Made by a program: the position numbers and the translations under genes. This document shows, in pieces, positions 25,577 to 33,636 of a stretch of DNA of 49,578 bases. Under the pieces are notes generated by a model. The model ran no database searches. It had not been told where the DNA came from and was given only the letters and a program-made list of their open reading frames with translations. Numbering within the stretch: position 1 is the stretch's first letter; each line of letters begins with the position of its first letter. The DNA is from Gemmatimonadales bacterium. Its GTDB lineage: Bacteria > Gemmatimonadota > Gemmatimonadetes > Palauibacterales > Palauibacteraceae. Location of the stretch: assembly GCA_009840115.1 (NCBI GenBank), contig VXOJ01000006.1:1-49578 (forward strand). Direction: 5' to 3'.

Positions 25577-26704
25577 ATGCTCGGAGTTTCGGAGCCGCGA
25601 CGCTCGATCCGGGGACGCGGAAGCGCACACAACCCGGCGAACCGCTTCCTCCCTCTCGCGGTCGAACGGGAGGCCTGGACGCTCGCGTCCGATCCGGATC
25701 CCGGGACGGAGATTCTCGAGGACCGCTCCCGCTCGATCATCTCCTACAACCACAGTCCCGACCTCGGTTTCGACGCCAGCCTGAACCCGTACCGCGGCTG
25801 CGAGACGGGATGTTCATACTGCTACGCGCGACCCACGCACGAGTACCTCGGGCTCTCCGCGGGACTCGACTTCGAGAGCCGGATCCTGGCGAAGCCGGAG
25901 GCTCCCGCGCTGCTCAGACGCGAACTGGCCTCGCCGCGGTGGAAGCCTCAGGTGCTCGTGCTCAGCGGGGTTACGGACCCGTACCAGCCCGTTGAGCGCC
26001 GCCTGGGGATCACGCGCCGCTGCCTCGAGGTGCTGGCCGAAGCCCGGAACCCGGTCGGGATCGTGACCAAGCACCACCGGGTGACGCGGGACATCGACCT
26101 CCTGCGTGAACTCGCGCGCTACGATGCGGTGCGGGTCCAACTCTCCATCACGACGCTGGACCGCTCGTTGCAGCGAAAGATGGAGCCGCGGGCCTCTACC
26201 CCCGAGCGGCGGCTCGACGCAATCGCGCGGCTGGCGGATGCGGGCATCCCGGTGGGCGTGAACGTCGCGCCCGTGATTCCCGGACTCACGGACCATGAGA
26301 TCCCGGCCATTCTGGCGGCGGCGGCGAAGGCGGGGGCGGGGCGGGCGATCTACATCATGCTTCGCCTTCCGTTCGGGGTCGCGGCCCTGTTCGAGGATTG
26401 GCTGCGACGCAACTGTCCGGACCGGGCACCGAAGGTGCTCAACCGCATGCGGTCGTTGAGAGGCGGGAGCCTCTATGCGTCGAGCTTCGGCGAGCGGATG
26501 CGCGGGCGCGGCCCGTTCGCCGAACAGGTCGCGCGGCTCTTCTCACTCGCGCGTGCGAAGCACGGGATCGAGCCGCGCGACTACGACCTGTCGGCGGAAC
26601 ACTTCCGGGCGCCGCGGGCCGGCCCCCAACTGGGCCTGTTCGACCAGACTAGTATGCCCCCCGCCGCCACCTCAGCGAACGCTCGTCCTCCAACTCGACG
26701 GTGA
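25577..26704 (+). CDS. PA0069-family radical SAM protein
   Basis: 375 residues, ATG at 25577 with GGAGG 3 nt upstream. The iron-sulphur motif is C75-ETG-C79-SY-C82, the CX3CX2C of radical SAM enzymes, preceded by NPYRG. Following elements VLVLSGVTDPYQPVE, ITRRCLEVL, IVTKHHRVTRDIDLL and GVNVAPVIPGLTDHE match the spore-photoproduct-lyase-related PA0069/Rv2578c group, whose reaction is unknown to me; a link to DNA lesion repair is only by homology. Most homologues, as I recall, end soon after a QLxLF motif. Here GPQLGLFDQ is followed by about 20 extra residues that overlap the convergent PDZ gene, suggesting loss of the ancestral stop. Confidence 0.9.
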   Translation: MLGVSEPRRSIRGRGSAHNPANRFLPLAVEREAWTLASDPDPGTEILEDRSRSIISYNHSPDLGFDASLNPYRGCETGCSYCYARPTHEYLGLSAGLDFESRILAKPEAPALLRRELASPRWKPQVLVLSGVTDPYQPVERRLGITRRCLEVLAEARNPVGIVTKHHRVTRDIDLLRELARYDAVRVQLSITTLDRSLQRKMEPRASTPERRLDAIARLADAGIPVGVNVAPVIPGLTDHEIPAILAAAAKAGAGRAIYIMLRLPFGVAALFEDWLRRNCPDRAPKVLNRMRSLRGGSLYASSFGERMRGRGPFAEQVARLFSLARAKHGIEPRDYDLSAEHFRAPRAGPQLGLFDQTSMPPAATSANARPPTRR

Positions 26705-27590
26705 GCGTCTGCTCCACGCCGTCGCGGACGATGCGGAGCGACACCTCCCCCGGCTCGAGATCCGCGAGCGCCCGGCGCAGGTCGCTGGGGTCGTCAACGT
26801 CCTCGTCGCCGAGTCCGACGATCACGTCGCCCACCCGCAGGCCGCCCTCCGCCGCCGGCGTGTCCTCGTGGACGGAGGTGACGAGGACGCCGCCCTCCAC
26901 ACCGAAGTACTCCGCCAGCTGGTCGCCCAGGCTCTGCGTGTTCGCGCCGAGTCGCGGCCGACCCGACAGGTAGAAGACGCGACTCAACCCCTCGGCCACG
27001 CCTTCCTGCGCCTCCCGAACCCGGACCTCCATTTCGCGCGCCCGCTCGGCAAGCTCCGCGGCGCGCACCCTTTCCCGCGAAGCGTCAACCACGCGGCGCG
27101 AGAGGTCGATCTGCGGAGAAACGAACGTCATGCCACCGGTCCCCGAGAAGACGCCCATGCGCTCGGCAAGTTCGACGGACACGTCGCGCTCCGCTCCGTC
27201 GCGCAGCACGGTGAGGTCCACGACGCGCCCGGGCGGCGTTTCGCTCAGCAGCCGCCGAAGCTCCGCCACGCTCTCGACGCGCTCGCCGTACCAGGCCACG
27301 ACCACGTCGCCCTCCTCGATGCCGGCTTCCGAAGCGGGTTCGCCGTCCATGACCCCGTCGATGTAGACACCGTACGGGCGCGACATCCCGAGGTTCGAGG
27401 CGCGCTCCCCGTCGACATCCAGGATCTGCACGCCGAGGTATGCGCCACCCCCGGAAAAGGCGATCCGGACCTGTTCGCGCCCCTCGTCCTCATCCTCCTC
27501 CTGGGCCGCGGCCGGCGCCAGGCCCGAGGACAGCCCGGCAACCAGCGCCAACGCAAGCCCGATGGCGAGCGAATCTCTCCAGTTCTTCAT
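26649..27590 (-). CDS. Secreted double-PDZ-domain protein
   Basis: 313 residues, ATG at 27590 with GGGAGG upstream. A signal peptide ends PAAAQE and an acidic linker follows. PDZ 1 covers about residues 45-130 (GAYLGVQILDV, PASEAGIEEGDVVVAWYGE) and PDZ 2 about 215-305 (LGDQLAEYFGVEGGVLVTSV, AAEGGLRVGDVIVGLGDE). A helical segment (ASRERVRAAELAERAREMEVRV) joins them. No protease domain is present, unlike DegP, so it may be a periplasmic adaptor or scaffold. The last 56 bp overlap the radical SAM gene on the other strand. It lies 107 nt downstream of the SPFH gene on the same strand and could be co-transcribed. Confidence 0.88.
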   Translation of the reverse strand: MKNWRDSLAIGLALALVAGLSSGLAPAAAQEEDEDEGREQVRIAFSGGGAYLGVQILDVDGERASNLGMSRPYGVYIDGVMDGEPASEAGIEEGDVVVAWYGERVESVAELRRLLSETPPGRVVDLTVLRDGAERDVSVELAERMGVFSGTGGMTFVSPQIDLSRRVVDASRERVRAAELAERAREMEVRVREAQEGVAEGLSRVFYLSGRPRLGANTQSLGDQLAEYFGVEGGVLVTSVHEDTPAAEGGLRVGDVIVGLGDEDVDDPSDLRRALADLEPGEVSLRIVRDGVEQTLTVELEDERSLRWRRGAY

Positions 27591-27630
27591 GTATCCTCCC
27601 TCGGGACCGTTCCCCCAGGTGGTGAATCGC

Positions 27631-27654
27631 GGCCTTCGTTTCGGCCTTCGTTTC
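27631..27654. repeat. 12 bp tandem duplication between SPFH and PDZ genes
   Basis: GGCCTTCGTTTC is repeated twice head to tail in the 107 nt spacer. No open frame is affected; function unknown. Confidence 0.75.
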
Positions 27655-27697
27655 CTGAGGGGTCGGACACTCCGGGGACGGGGGTCGGTTGCCCGGG

Positions 27698-28543
27698 CTA
27701 GCGGTCCGGGGCGAAGAAGAGGGGGATGCCTCCCTCGGTCGGCGCGATGACCATGTTGTTGTTCCCCTCGCCGATCCGCCCGAGCATCTCCAGGTAGCGC
27801 CAGTACAGGTAGCGCTGGCCCGAGATGCCGGCGAGGCTCTCCGCGATGATGTCCTGCGCATCCCGGATTCCCTCGGCCTCAGCGCGCTGCTGGTTCGCCT
27901 GCTCGACCACGACCTGGGTCTGGTACTCCTCGGACTGCACCTGCTGCTCGCGCGACAGCTTGGCCTCGATCGCCTGGCGGATCGTCTCCGGCGGCACGAC
28001 CTCGCGCACGAAGAAATCGGTGATCTCGAGGCCGCGCGGGTTGAGGCGGTCCGTCATCAGAGCCTCGATGCGGCCGGAGATGCCCGCCCGCGTGGTGGAC
28101 AGGATGTCCGAAGCCTCGATCTCCGCGATCGCGTCCCGGATGGCGGAGCGATACGTGTTGTAGACGAACGAGGCAACGGCGTTCTCGTTCCCCACCGTGA
28201 GATAGAGGTGGACGGCGCTGTCCGCGTTGATGCGGTAGCGGTAGGCGGCGTCGACGGCGATCTGGAGCTGGTCCGAGGTGAGGGCATCCAGGCGCTCGGC
28301 CTGTCCGCCGGCCGGGTACTGGACTTCGCGCAGCGGATAGTTCGTCCACGAGCGCAGGACGTTGTGGTACAGCCCCTGCGTGTACGGGCGGGGCGCCACG
28401 GCGCCCGTCACCGGGTTCCGCTTGACCGCCACCTCGTACTCGTCGACGCGGTTGAAACCGAACACGAACAGGATGAGTACGAAGAGAACTCCGGCGACGG
28501 CGGCCACCGTGCCGATGCGAAGCGATTTCACTGATTGAGCCAT
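27698..28543 (-). CDS. SPFH/prohibitin-family membrane protein
   Basis: 281 residues. The ATG at 28543 is set by GGGAGGACGAGA just upstream; the frame is open further upstream but without family resemblance. One N-terminal membrane helix (GTVAAVAGVLFVLILFVFGF) is followed by the Band 7/SPFH domain (VDEYEVAVKRNPVTG, RYRINADSAVHLYLTVGNEN, YRSAIRDAIAEIEASDIL) and then a helical region (AIEAKLSREQQVQSEEYQTQ, QRAEAEGIRDAQ) typical of prohibitin-like oligomers. These proteins form membrane microdomains and often scaffold proteases such as FtsH; no NfeD or protease partner is adjacent. The nearby double-PDZ protein is a possible co-transcribed partner, which is inference. Confidence 0.9.
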   Translation of the reverse strand: MAQSVKSLRIGTVAAVAGVLFVLILFVFGFNRVDEYEVAVKRNPVTGAVAPRPYTQGLYHNVLRSWTNYPLREVQYPAGGQAERLDALTSDQLQIAVDAAYRYRINADSAVHLYLTVGNENAVASFVYNTYRSAIRDAIAEIEASDILSTTRAGISGRIEALMTDRLNPRGLEITDFFVREVVPPETIRQAIEAKLSREQQVQSEEYQTQVVVEQANQQRAEAEGIRDAQDIIAESLAGISGQRYLYWRYLEMLGRIGEGNNNMVIAPTEGGIPLFFAPDR

Positions 28544-28702
28544 TCTCGTCCTCCCAAAACCGAGACAGTGCCCGCGGGCGGCGAGGCCGCGCGGACGGTA
28601 TCGTACGTGCGTTTGTAGCAAGATACGCGCCCGGTCGCGCCCGTCCCACCTCGCGGGCCGGACCGTACGTCCGCAACTACACTCCTGGCGGGAGGATCAT
28701 TC

Positions 28703-30394
28703 GTGATTCGACAGATGTTTCGCGCGGCTCTGATGGCACCGGCGGTTGCGTGGGGCTGCTCGGCCCCCGCCCCCGACTTCGATGTCCTCATCCGCGGGGG
28801 GACGGTCTACGACGGTTCCGGAGATCCGCCGCGCACGGCGGACGTGGCGATCGCCGGCGACACGATCGCGGGCATCGGAGACTTCGCCTCGGCCTCCGCC
28901 GGCACGACGGTCGACGCGGCGGGGCTCGCGGTGTCCCCCGGGTTCATCAACATGCTCTCGTGGGCGACCGAATCGCTCATCGTCGACGGGCGTTCGCTGA
29001 GCGACATCCGCCAGGGCGTCACGCTCGAGGTGTTCGGCGAGGGCAACTCCATGGGACCGCTGAATCCGGAGATGAAGGCGGACATGCTCGCCCGTCAGGG
29101 TGACGTGCGCTTCGAAGTTCCGTGGACTTCGCTCGGCGAATACCTGGACCACCTCGTCGAACGCGGCGTCGCGACCAACGTGGCCTCGTACGTCGGGGCC
29201 ACGACCGTGCGCGTGCACGAGATCGGCCACGAGGACCGGCCCCCGACGCCCGAGGAGCTCGGGCGGATGCAGGACCTCGTGCGGGACGCGATGCGCGAGG
29301 GTGCCGTCGGCGTCGGATCGTCTCTCATCTACGCGCCGGCCTTCTACGCCGACACCGATGAACTCATCGCCCTCGCGAGCGCGGCCGGAGAGTTCGGCGG
29401 CGGCTACATCTCCCACCTGCGGAGCGAGGGGAACCGGCTCATCGAGTCCGTGGACGAACTGATCGCGATCGCCCGGGAAGCCGGCGTGCGGGCGGAGATC
29501 TACCACCTGAAGGCCGCCGGAAGCGACAACTGGGCGAAGCTGGACGAGGTCATCGAGCGCGTGGAGCGGGCCCGCGAGGAGGGACTCGAGATCACGGCCG
29601 ACATGTACACCTACACGGCCGGCTCGACGGGGCTCGACGCGGCGATGCCGCCGTGGATTCACGAGGGCGGGCACGCGGCGATGATCGAGCGGCTCCGCGA
29701 CCCCGAGACCCGCGAGCGCATCGCGGCGGAGATGCGGACGCCCACGGACGAGTGGGAGAACCTGCTGCTCGCGGCCGGCTCCCCCGACCGCGCCCTCCTC
29801 GTCGGCTTCCGGCAGGATTCCCTCAAGTATCTCACGGGCCGGACGCTCGCCGACGTGGCGGAGTCGCGGGGCATGGGCATCGAGGAGACCGCGATGGACC
29901 TCGTCGTGCAGGACGACAGCCGCGTGGGGACGGTCTATTTCATGATGTCCGAGGACAACGTACGGCGTCAGATCGCGATTCCGTGGGTGAGCTACGGATC
30001 CGACGCGGGATCGCTCGCCCCCGAGGAACCCTTCGTGCGCTCGAGCACGCACCCGCGCGCCTACGGCAACTTCGCGCGGCTCCTCGGCCGGTACGTGCGC
30101 GACGCAGGCATCATCCCGCTGGAGGAGGCGATCCGGAAACTCACGTCGCTGCCGGCCGCCAACCTCAGGCTGGAAGGGCGCGGCCGGCTCTCGCCCGGGT
30201 ATTTCGCCGACGTCGTGATCTTCGATCCCGCCACGATCGCGGATCACGCGACGTTCGAGGATCCCCACCAGCTTGCGACGGGCGTGCGCGACGTGTTCGT
30301 GAACGGCGTGCAGGTCCTGTCGGGCGAGGAGCCGACGGGCGCCACGCCCGGGCGCGTGGTCCGGGGCCCCGGCTGGGAGGGCCCCTCCCGCTGA
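28703..30394 (+). CDS. N-acyl-D-amino-acid deacylase-like amidohydrolase lacking the HxH motif
   Basis: 563 residues from GTG at 28703 with GGGAGG upstream. A lipobox-like AVAWGC follows a short hydrophobic start. The fold is clear: VLIRGGTVYDGSG, GGYISHLRSEGN (H238), AEIYHLKAAG (H268), SYGSDAGSLAP (D434), STHPRAYGNFARLLG and GRLSPGYFADVVIFD, as in D-aminoacylases. The usual GFIDxHTHxD is replaced by GFINMLSWATES (residues 80-91), and the metal-binding Cys region reads FGEGNSMGPL. One metal site is therefore lost or remodelled. I recall such sequences in databases under the D-aminoacylase name, but not any biochemical study. It is divergent from the SPFH gene. Confidence 0.82.
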   Translation: MIRQMFRAALMAPAVAWGCSAPAPDFDVLIRGGTVYDGSGDPPRTADVAIAGDTIAGIGDFASASAGTTVDAAGLAVSPGFINMLSWATESLIVDGRSLSDIRQGVTLEVFGEGNSMGPLNPEMKADMLARQGDVRFEVPWTSLGEYLDHLVERGVATNVASYVGATTVRVHEIGHEDRPPTPEELGRMQDLVRDAMREGAVGVGSSLIYAPAFYADTDELIALASAAGEFGGGYISHLRSEGNRLIESVDELIAIAREAGVRAEIYHLKAAGSDNWAKLDEVIERVERAREEGLEITADMYTYTAGSTGLDAAMPPWIHEGGHAAMIERLRDPETRERIAAEMRTPTDEWENLLLAAGSPDRALLVGFRQDSLKYLTGRTLADVAESRGMGIEETAMDLVVQDDSRVGTVYFMMSEDNVRRQIAIPWVSYGSDAGSLAPEEPFVRSSTHPRAYGNFARLLGRYVRDAGIIPLEEAIRKLTSLPAANLRLEGRGRLSPGYFADVVIFDPATIADHATFEDPHQLATGVRDVFVNGVQVLSGEEPTGATPGRVVRGPGWEGPSR

Positions 30395-30409
30395 CCTCTC
30401 CGGGCGGTG

Positions 30410-30439
30410 TTGACCGGGGTATAGCAGAGCTTATATAGT
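30410..30439 (+). promoter_or_regulatory. Strong AT-rich promoter of the PadR operon
   Basis: TTGACC at 30410-30415 is followed after 16 or 18 nt by TATATA (30432-30437) or TATAGT (30434-30439). The -10 region falls inside the palindrome described next. Confidence 0.65.
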
Positions 30440-30448
30440 ATACTATAT
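30433..30448. promoter_or_regulatory. Perfect 16 bp palindrome, predicted PadR operator
   Basis: ATATAGTATACTATAT is its own reverse complement. A second, imperfect dyad ATATC-N6-GATAT follows at 30445-30460. Both lie 20-50 nt before the PadR start and cover the -10 and start-site region, where a bound repressor would block transcription. PadR family members commonly autoregulate through such dyads. Confidence 0.6.
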
Positions 30449-30480
30449 CGATACTGATATAGCGAACCCTGGACGGCCCC

Positions 30481-31056
30481 ATGAGCCTCGATCACATCCT
30501 TCTCGGCCTGCTGCGGGAGCCGGCGAGCGGGTATGACCTGAAGGACGCCTTCAGCGAGACCGTCGCGCACTTCTGGTCGGCCGAACTCAGCCAGATCTAC
30601 CCCACCCTCAAGCGCCTCGAAGAGCGGGGGCTGCTCCGAAGCCGGCTCGAACCTTCCCCGAAGGGACCGGACCGCCGCGTCTACACGTTGACCGGGGAGG
30701 GGCGGGCGGAACTGCGGCGCTGGGTGCGCAGCGGGCCGGTGGTCGGAGTCGAACGGTTCGCCTACCTCGCGCAGCTCTACTTCATGAGCGCGGCCGACGA
30801 CCTCCGCGAGACGCGTGCCTTCATGGTGGACCTGCGCGACCATCTCGCGGGCCGGCTCGCGGAACTGCGGGCGATCGAACGGAGGATCCTCGCGGCTCAC
30901 GGTGACCGGCCGGAGCGGTACAGCGACGACGGGTTCCACCGCTTTGCGACGCTGCGCATGGGCATCGATTCCATCGGTGCGAAGGTGACCTGGTGCGACC
31001 TGACCCTGGCGGCCATCGACCGGCGGCTCGCCTCCCCACCGGAAAACGCGTCATGA
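30481..31056 (+). CDS. PadR-family transcriptional regulator
   Basis: 191 residues from ATG at 30481. The N-terminal winged helix begins SLDHILLGLLREPASGYDLK and includes AELSQIYPTLKRLEERGLL and the wing VYTLTGEGRAELRRWV, all diagnostic of PadR. The C-terminal half (about 90-185) is helical and matches the Vir-AI-4 type dimerisation/effector domain. It probably represses its own operon through the palindrome immediately upstream and responds to a small molecule. Its stop overlaps the start of the downstream membrane-protein gene (ATGA), which is likely its main regulated partner. Confidence 0.92.
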   Translation: MSLDHILLGLLREPASGYDLKDAFSETVAHFWSAELSQIYPTLKRLEERGLLRSRLEPSPKGPDRRVYTLTGEGRAELRRWVRSGPVVGVERFAYLAQLYFMSAADDLRETRAFMVDLRDHLAGRLAELRAIERRILAAHGDRPERYSDDGFHRFATLRMGIDSIGAKVTWCDLTLAAIDRRLASPPENAS

Positions 31057-31778
31057 TCCCGCTGCTCGCAGCTCTCCTCCCGATACATGTGGCGGCCGGC
31101 TTCCTCGGTCTCGTCGCGTTCTGGATCCCGGTGTTCGCCCGCAAGGGTGGCCGGGCGCACGTGCGGGCCGGGCTCGTCTACACGTGGTGCGCCTACGTGG
31201 TGACGCTGTCGGCGGTCGTTCTGGCGGCGGGACGGTTCGCGTCCCAGCTGAGTCAGGGTATCGGCGTGGCGGAACGGCCCGACCTGTACGGCCTCCCCCT
31301 GTTTCTCGGCTACCTCGGCGTGACGACGTTCGCGGCGGTGCGCCAGGCGATGCGGGCCGTGGCCACACGACGGGTGCCGGAAACGCTGCGGACGCCGTTC
31401 CACGAAGTCCTCGCCTGGGCATCCATCGCGGGGAGCGTCACCGTCATCGCGTTCGCGCTCGGGTTGTGGTCCAGCGTCTCGCCGATCCTGCTGGGGTTGA
31501 GTCCGATCGGCCTCCTCACGGGGTCGCGCATGCTGCAACTCATGAGAATGCCCGGCCAGGAGCCGATGGGCTGGTTCTACAGCCACATGGCGTCGATGCT
31601 GGCGGGTGGCATCGCGTTCCACACCGCGTTCGCCGTCTTCGGCGCGCCGCGCCTGTGGGACTACGCGATCGCGGGACCGTTCGCCCTCGTGCCGTGGCTG
31701 CTCCCAACCGCGGTCGGCGTTCCGGCCATCGTCCTCTGGACCCGGCGCTATCGGCGGAAATTCACCTCGACGTCATGA
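31053..31778 (+). CDS. Polytopic membrane protein, DUF2306-like
   Basis: 241 residues, ATG at 31053. Seven or so hydrophobic segments fill the protein. The N-terminal PIHVAAGFLGLVAFWIPVF followed by GGRAHVRAGLVYTWC resembles the DUF2306 pattern, in which His residues lie at the membrane face; further His residues occur in SHMASMLAGGIAFHTAF. Heme or metal binding is possible but unproven. It is coupled to the PadR regulator by a 4 nt overlap, the arrangement seen when a PadR protein controls a membrane transporter or stress protein. Confidence 0.65.
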   Translation: MIPLLAALLPIHVAAGFLGLVAFWIPVFARKGGRAHVRAGLVYTWCAYVVTLSAVVLAAGRFASQLSQGIGVAERPDLYGLPLFLGYLGVTTFAAVRQAMRAVATRRVPETLRTPFHEVLAWASIAGSVTVIAFALGLWSSVSPILLGLSPIGLLTGSRMLQLMRMPGQEPMGWFYSHMASMLAGGIAFHTAFAVFGAPRLWDYAIAGPFALVPWLLPTAVGVPAIVLWTRRYRRKFTSTS

Positions 31779-31810
31779 CGCCACGCGCCCGGCGCCGGTG
31801 TCGCCCGGAG

Positions 31811-33547
31811 CTAGTTTCCGCGGGCGCCGCCGTCGAAGGCGCGGCTGTCGGAGGCGCCCCAACGGAGTCCCGTGTCCCAGTCGATGTAGATCCCCATCGC
31901 CTGCCCCTGTCCGCCCCGGGTCCGCGTCACGTGTCCCATGCCTTCGTAGAGGCGCTTCGTGTCGGGCGAGAAGCCCCACTCCTCGAACGAGGTCACGTCG
32001 GGCAGCCACTGATGGTGGATGCGGGGCGACTCGATGGCCCGGCCGAACTGCGACCCGGTCATCCCGTGGTCGATGACGTTCAGCACGACCTGCAGCGTGG
32101 TGTTGATGATCGTCCGCCCCCCCGGACTCCCGATCGCGAGCACCGGCCGGCCGTCACGCGCGACGATCGTCGGCGTCATGCTGGACAGCGGCTGCTTTTC
32201 GGGCGCCACGAGATTGGGCGGCGTCCCGATCGTGCCGCGTGAATTCGTGCGGCCCGGGACCGCGTTGAAGTCGCCGAGTTCGTTGTTCAGCAGAAAACCC
32301 GCGCCGGGGACGACGATGCTCGACCCGTAGCCGAACTCGAGCGTGTAGGTGACCGAGACCGCGTTCCCCTCGGAATCCACGACGGAGTAGTGAGTCGTCT
32401 CCTCGCTCGCCTGGAGGAAGGCCCCGTTGAAGGCCGCCGAATCGCTCCTCGAGGCCCTCTCCATGTCGATGCTCGCCCGCAGGCGACCGGCGTATTCCTT
32501 GGAGGTCAGACGTTCGATCGGCATGTCGGGATTGAACTTCGGGTCTCCGAGGTGGAGCGCCCGGTCCGCGTAGGAGCGCCGCATCGATTCGGTGAGAAGG
32601 TGCAGGTAGAGCGCCGAGTTGTGTCCGATCTCGGCGAGGTCGTACCCCTCGAGGATGTTGAGCATCTCCACGAGCCCGGTGCCGCCGGAACTCGGCGGCG
32701 GCATCGAATAGACGTCGTAGCCCCGGTATGTCCCGTGGATCGGAGTCAACTCGTCCGCCTCGTAGCGCGCCAGATCCTCCTCCGTGATCAGCCCTCCGTG
32801 CTCGGCCATGAAGTCGGCCAGCAGCTTCGCCGTCTTGCCGCGGTAGAAGCCGTCGTGCCCGTCGCTCTGGATGCGGCGCAGCGTCTCGGCCAGGTCCGGC
32901 TGCCGGAAGGTCTCCCCCGGCTCGTACATGCGAACGCCGTCCTTGAGGAAGGCCGCGCGGGTCGCGTCATAGAGCGGCCCCGCCCGGCCGGGCAGGGAGC
33001 GGAGCCAGTTCTGCATCGCCCACGTGGAGGGCATGCCGTCTTCGGCCAGCCGGATCGCGGGCTCGACGAGATCCGCCCACGGCAGTCGGCCCAGGCGCTG
33101 GTGCGCCTTCCACATCCCGGCCACGGTGCCGGGCACGCCGATGGCGAGCAGGCCGATGTGGTTCGAGTTGTCCCGGACTTCGCCGTCCGGGCCCAGGTAC
33201 ATGCGCTCCGTCGCCGCGAGCGCCGCCTTCTCGCGGAAATTGAACGTTGTCACTTCCCCGTCCGCCCCGTGATACACGAGGAACCCGCCGCCCCCCACGT
33301 TGCCGGCCGAGGGTAGGGTCACGGCGAGGGCGAAGGCCGTGGCGACGGCGGCATCGACCGCGTTCCCGCCCTTGTCGAGGATCTCCTGGCCCGCTTCCGA
33401 GCCGAGGTAATGGCTGCTCACGACCATGCCTCCCCGCGACGGCGCCGCCATGCGACCCGACTGGGCCGCGAGCGGCGCGAGGACGACCATGGTGCTGAAC
33501 ACGCAAAGGGCGAGGGTTCGGGCGGCAAACGCGTGCTTCCGGGGCAT
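31811..33547 (-). CDS. ggt: Gamma-glutamyltransferase (glutathione hydrolase)
   Basis: 578 residues. The ATG at 33547 has AGGAGG upstream and yields a signal peptide ending LAPLAAQS. Family marks are VVSSHYLGSEAGQEILDKGGNAVDAAVA, LPSAGNVGGGGFLVYH, and the autoprocessing site EETTHYSVVDSEGNAVSVTY, whose second Thr is the expected N-terminal nucleophile of the small subunit. LSSMTPTIV and IGSPGGRTIINT form the glutamyl-binding end. The enzyme is an Ntn hydrolase that cleaves or transfers gamma-glutamyl groups from glutathione and related peptides in the periplasm. Length and order are normal. The cyclase-family gene on the same strand lies 89 nt away. Confidence 0.95.
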   Translation of the reverse strand: MPRKHAFAARTLALCVFSTMVVLAPLAAQSGRMAAPSRGGMVVSSHYLGSEAGQEILDKGGNAVDAAVATAFALAVTLPSAGNVGGGGFLVYHGADGEVTTFNFREKAALAATERMYLGPDGEVRDNSNHIGLLAIGVPGTVAGMWKAHQRLGRLPWADLVEPAIRLAEDGMPSTWAMQNWLRSLPGRAGPLYDATRAAFLKDGVRMYEPGETFRQPDLAETLRRIQSDGHDGFYRGKTAKLLADFMAEHGGLITEEDLARYEADELTPIHGTYRGYDVYSMPPPSSGGTGLVEMLNILEGYDLAEIGHNSALYLHLLTESMRRSYADRALHLGDPKFNPDMPIERLTSKEYAGRLRASIDMERASRSDSAAFNGAFLQASEETTHYSVVDSEGNAVSVTYTLEFGYGSSIVVPGAGFLLNNELGDFNAVPGRTNSRGTIGTPPNLVAPEKQPLSSMTPTIVARDGRPVLAIGSPGGRTIINTTLQVVLNVIDHGMTGSQFGRAIESPRIHHQWLPDVTSFEEWGFSPDTKRLYEGMGHVTRTRGGQGQAMGIYIDWDTGLRWGASDSRAFDGGARGN

Positions 33548-33636
33548 GAGGGCGCCTCCTCTACGGGTTTCGCGGGGAATGTCCGGCGACCGCGCGCAAT
33601 GTCGGACGGCTGCGCGCGGTCGGAAAGAGTAGGCGA

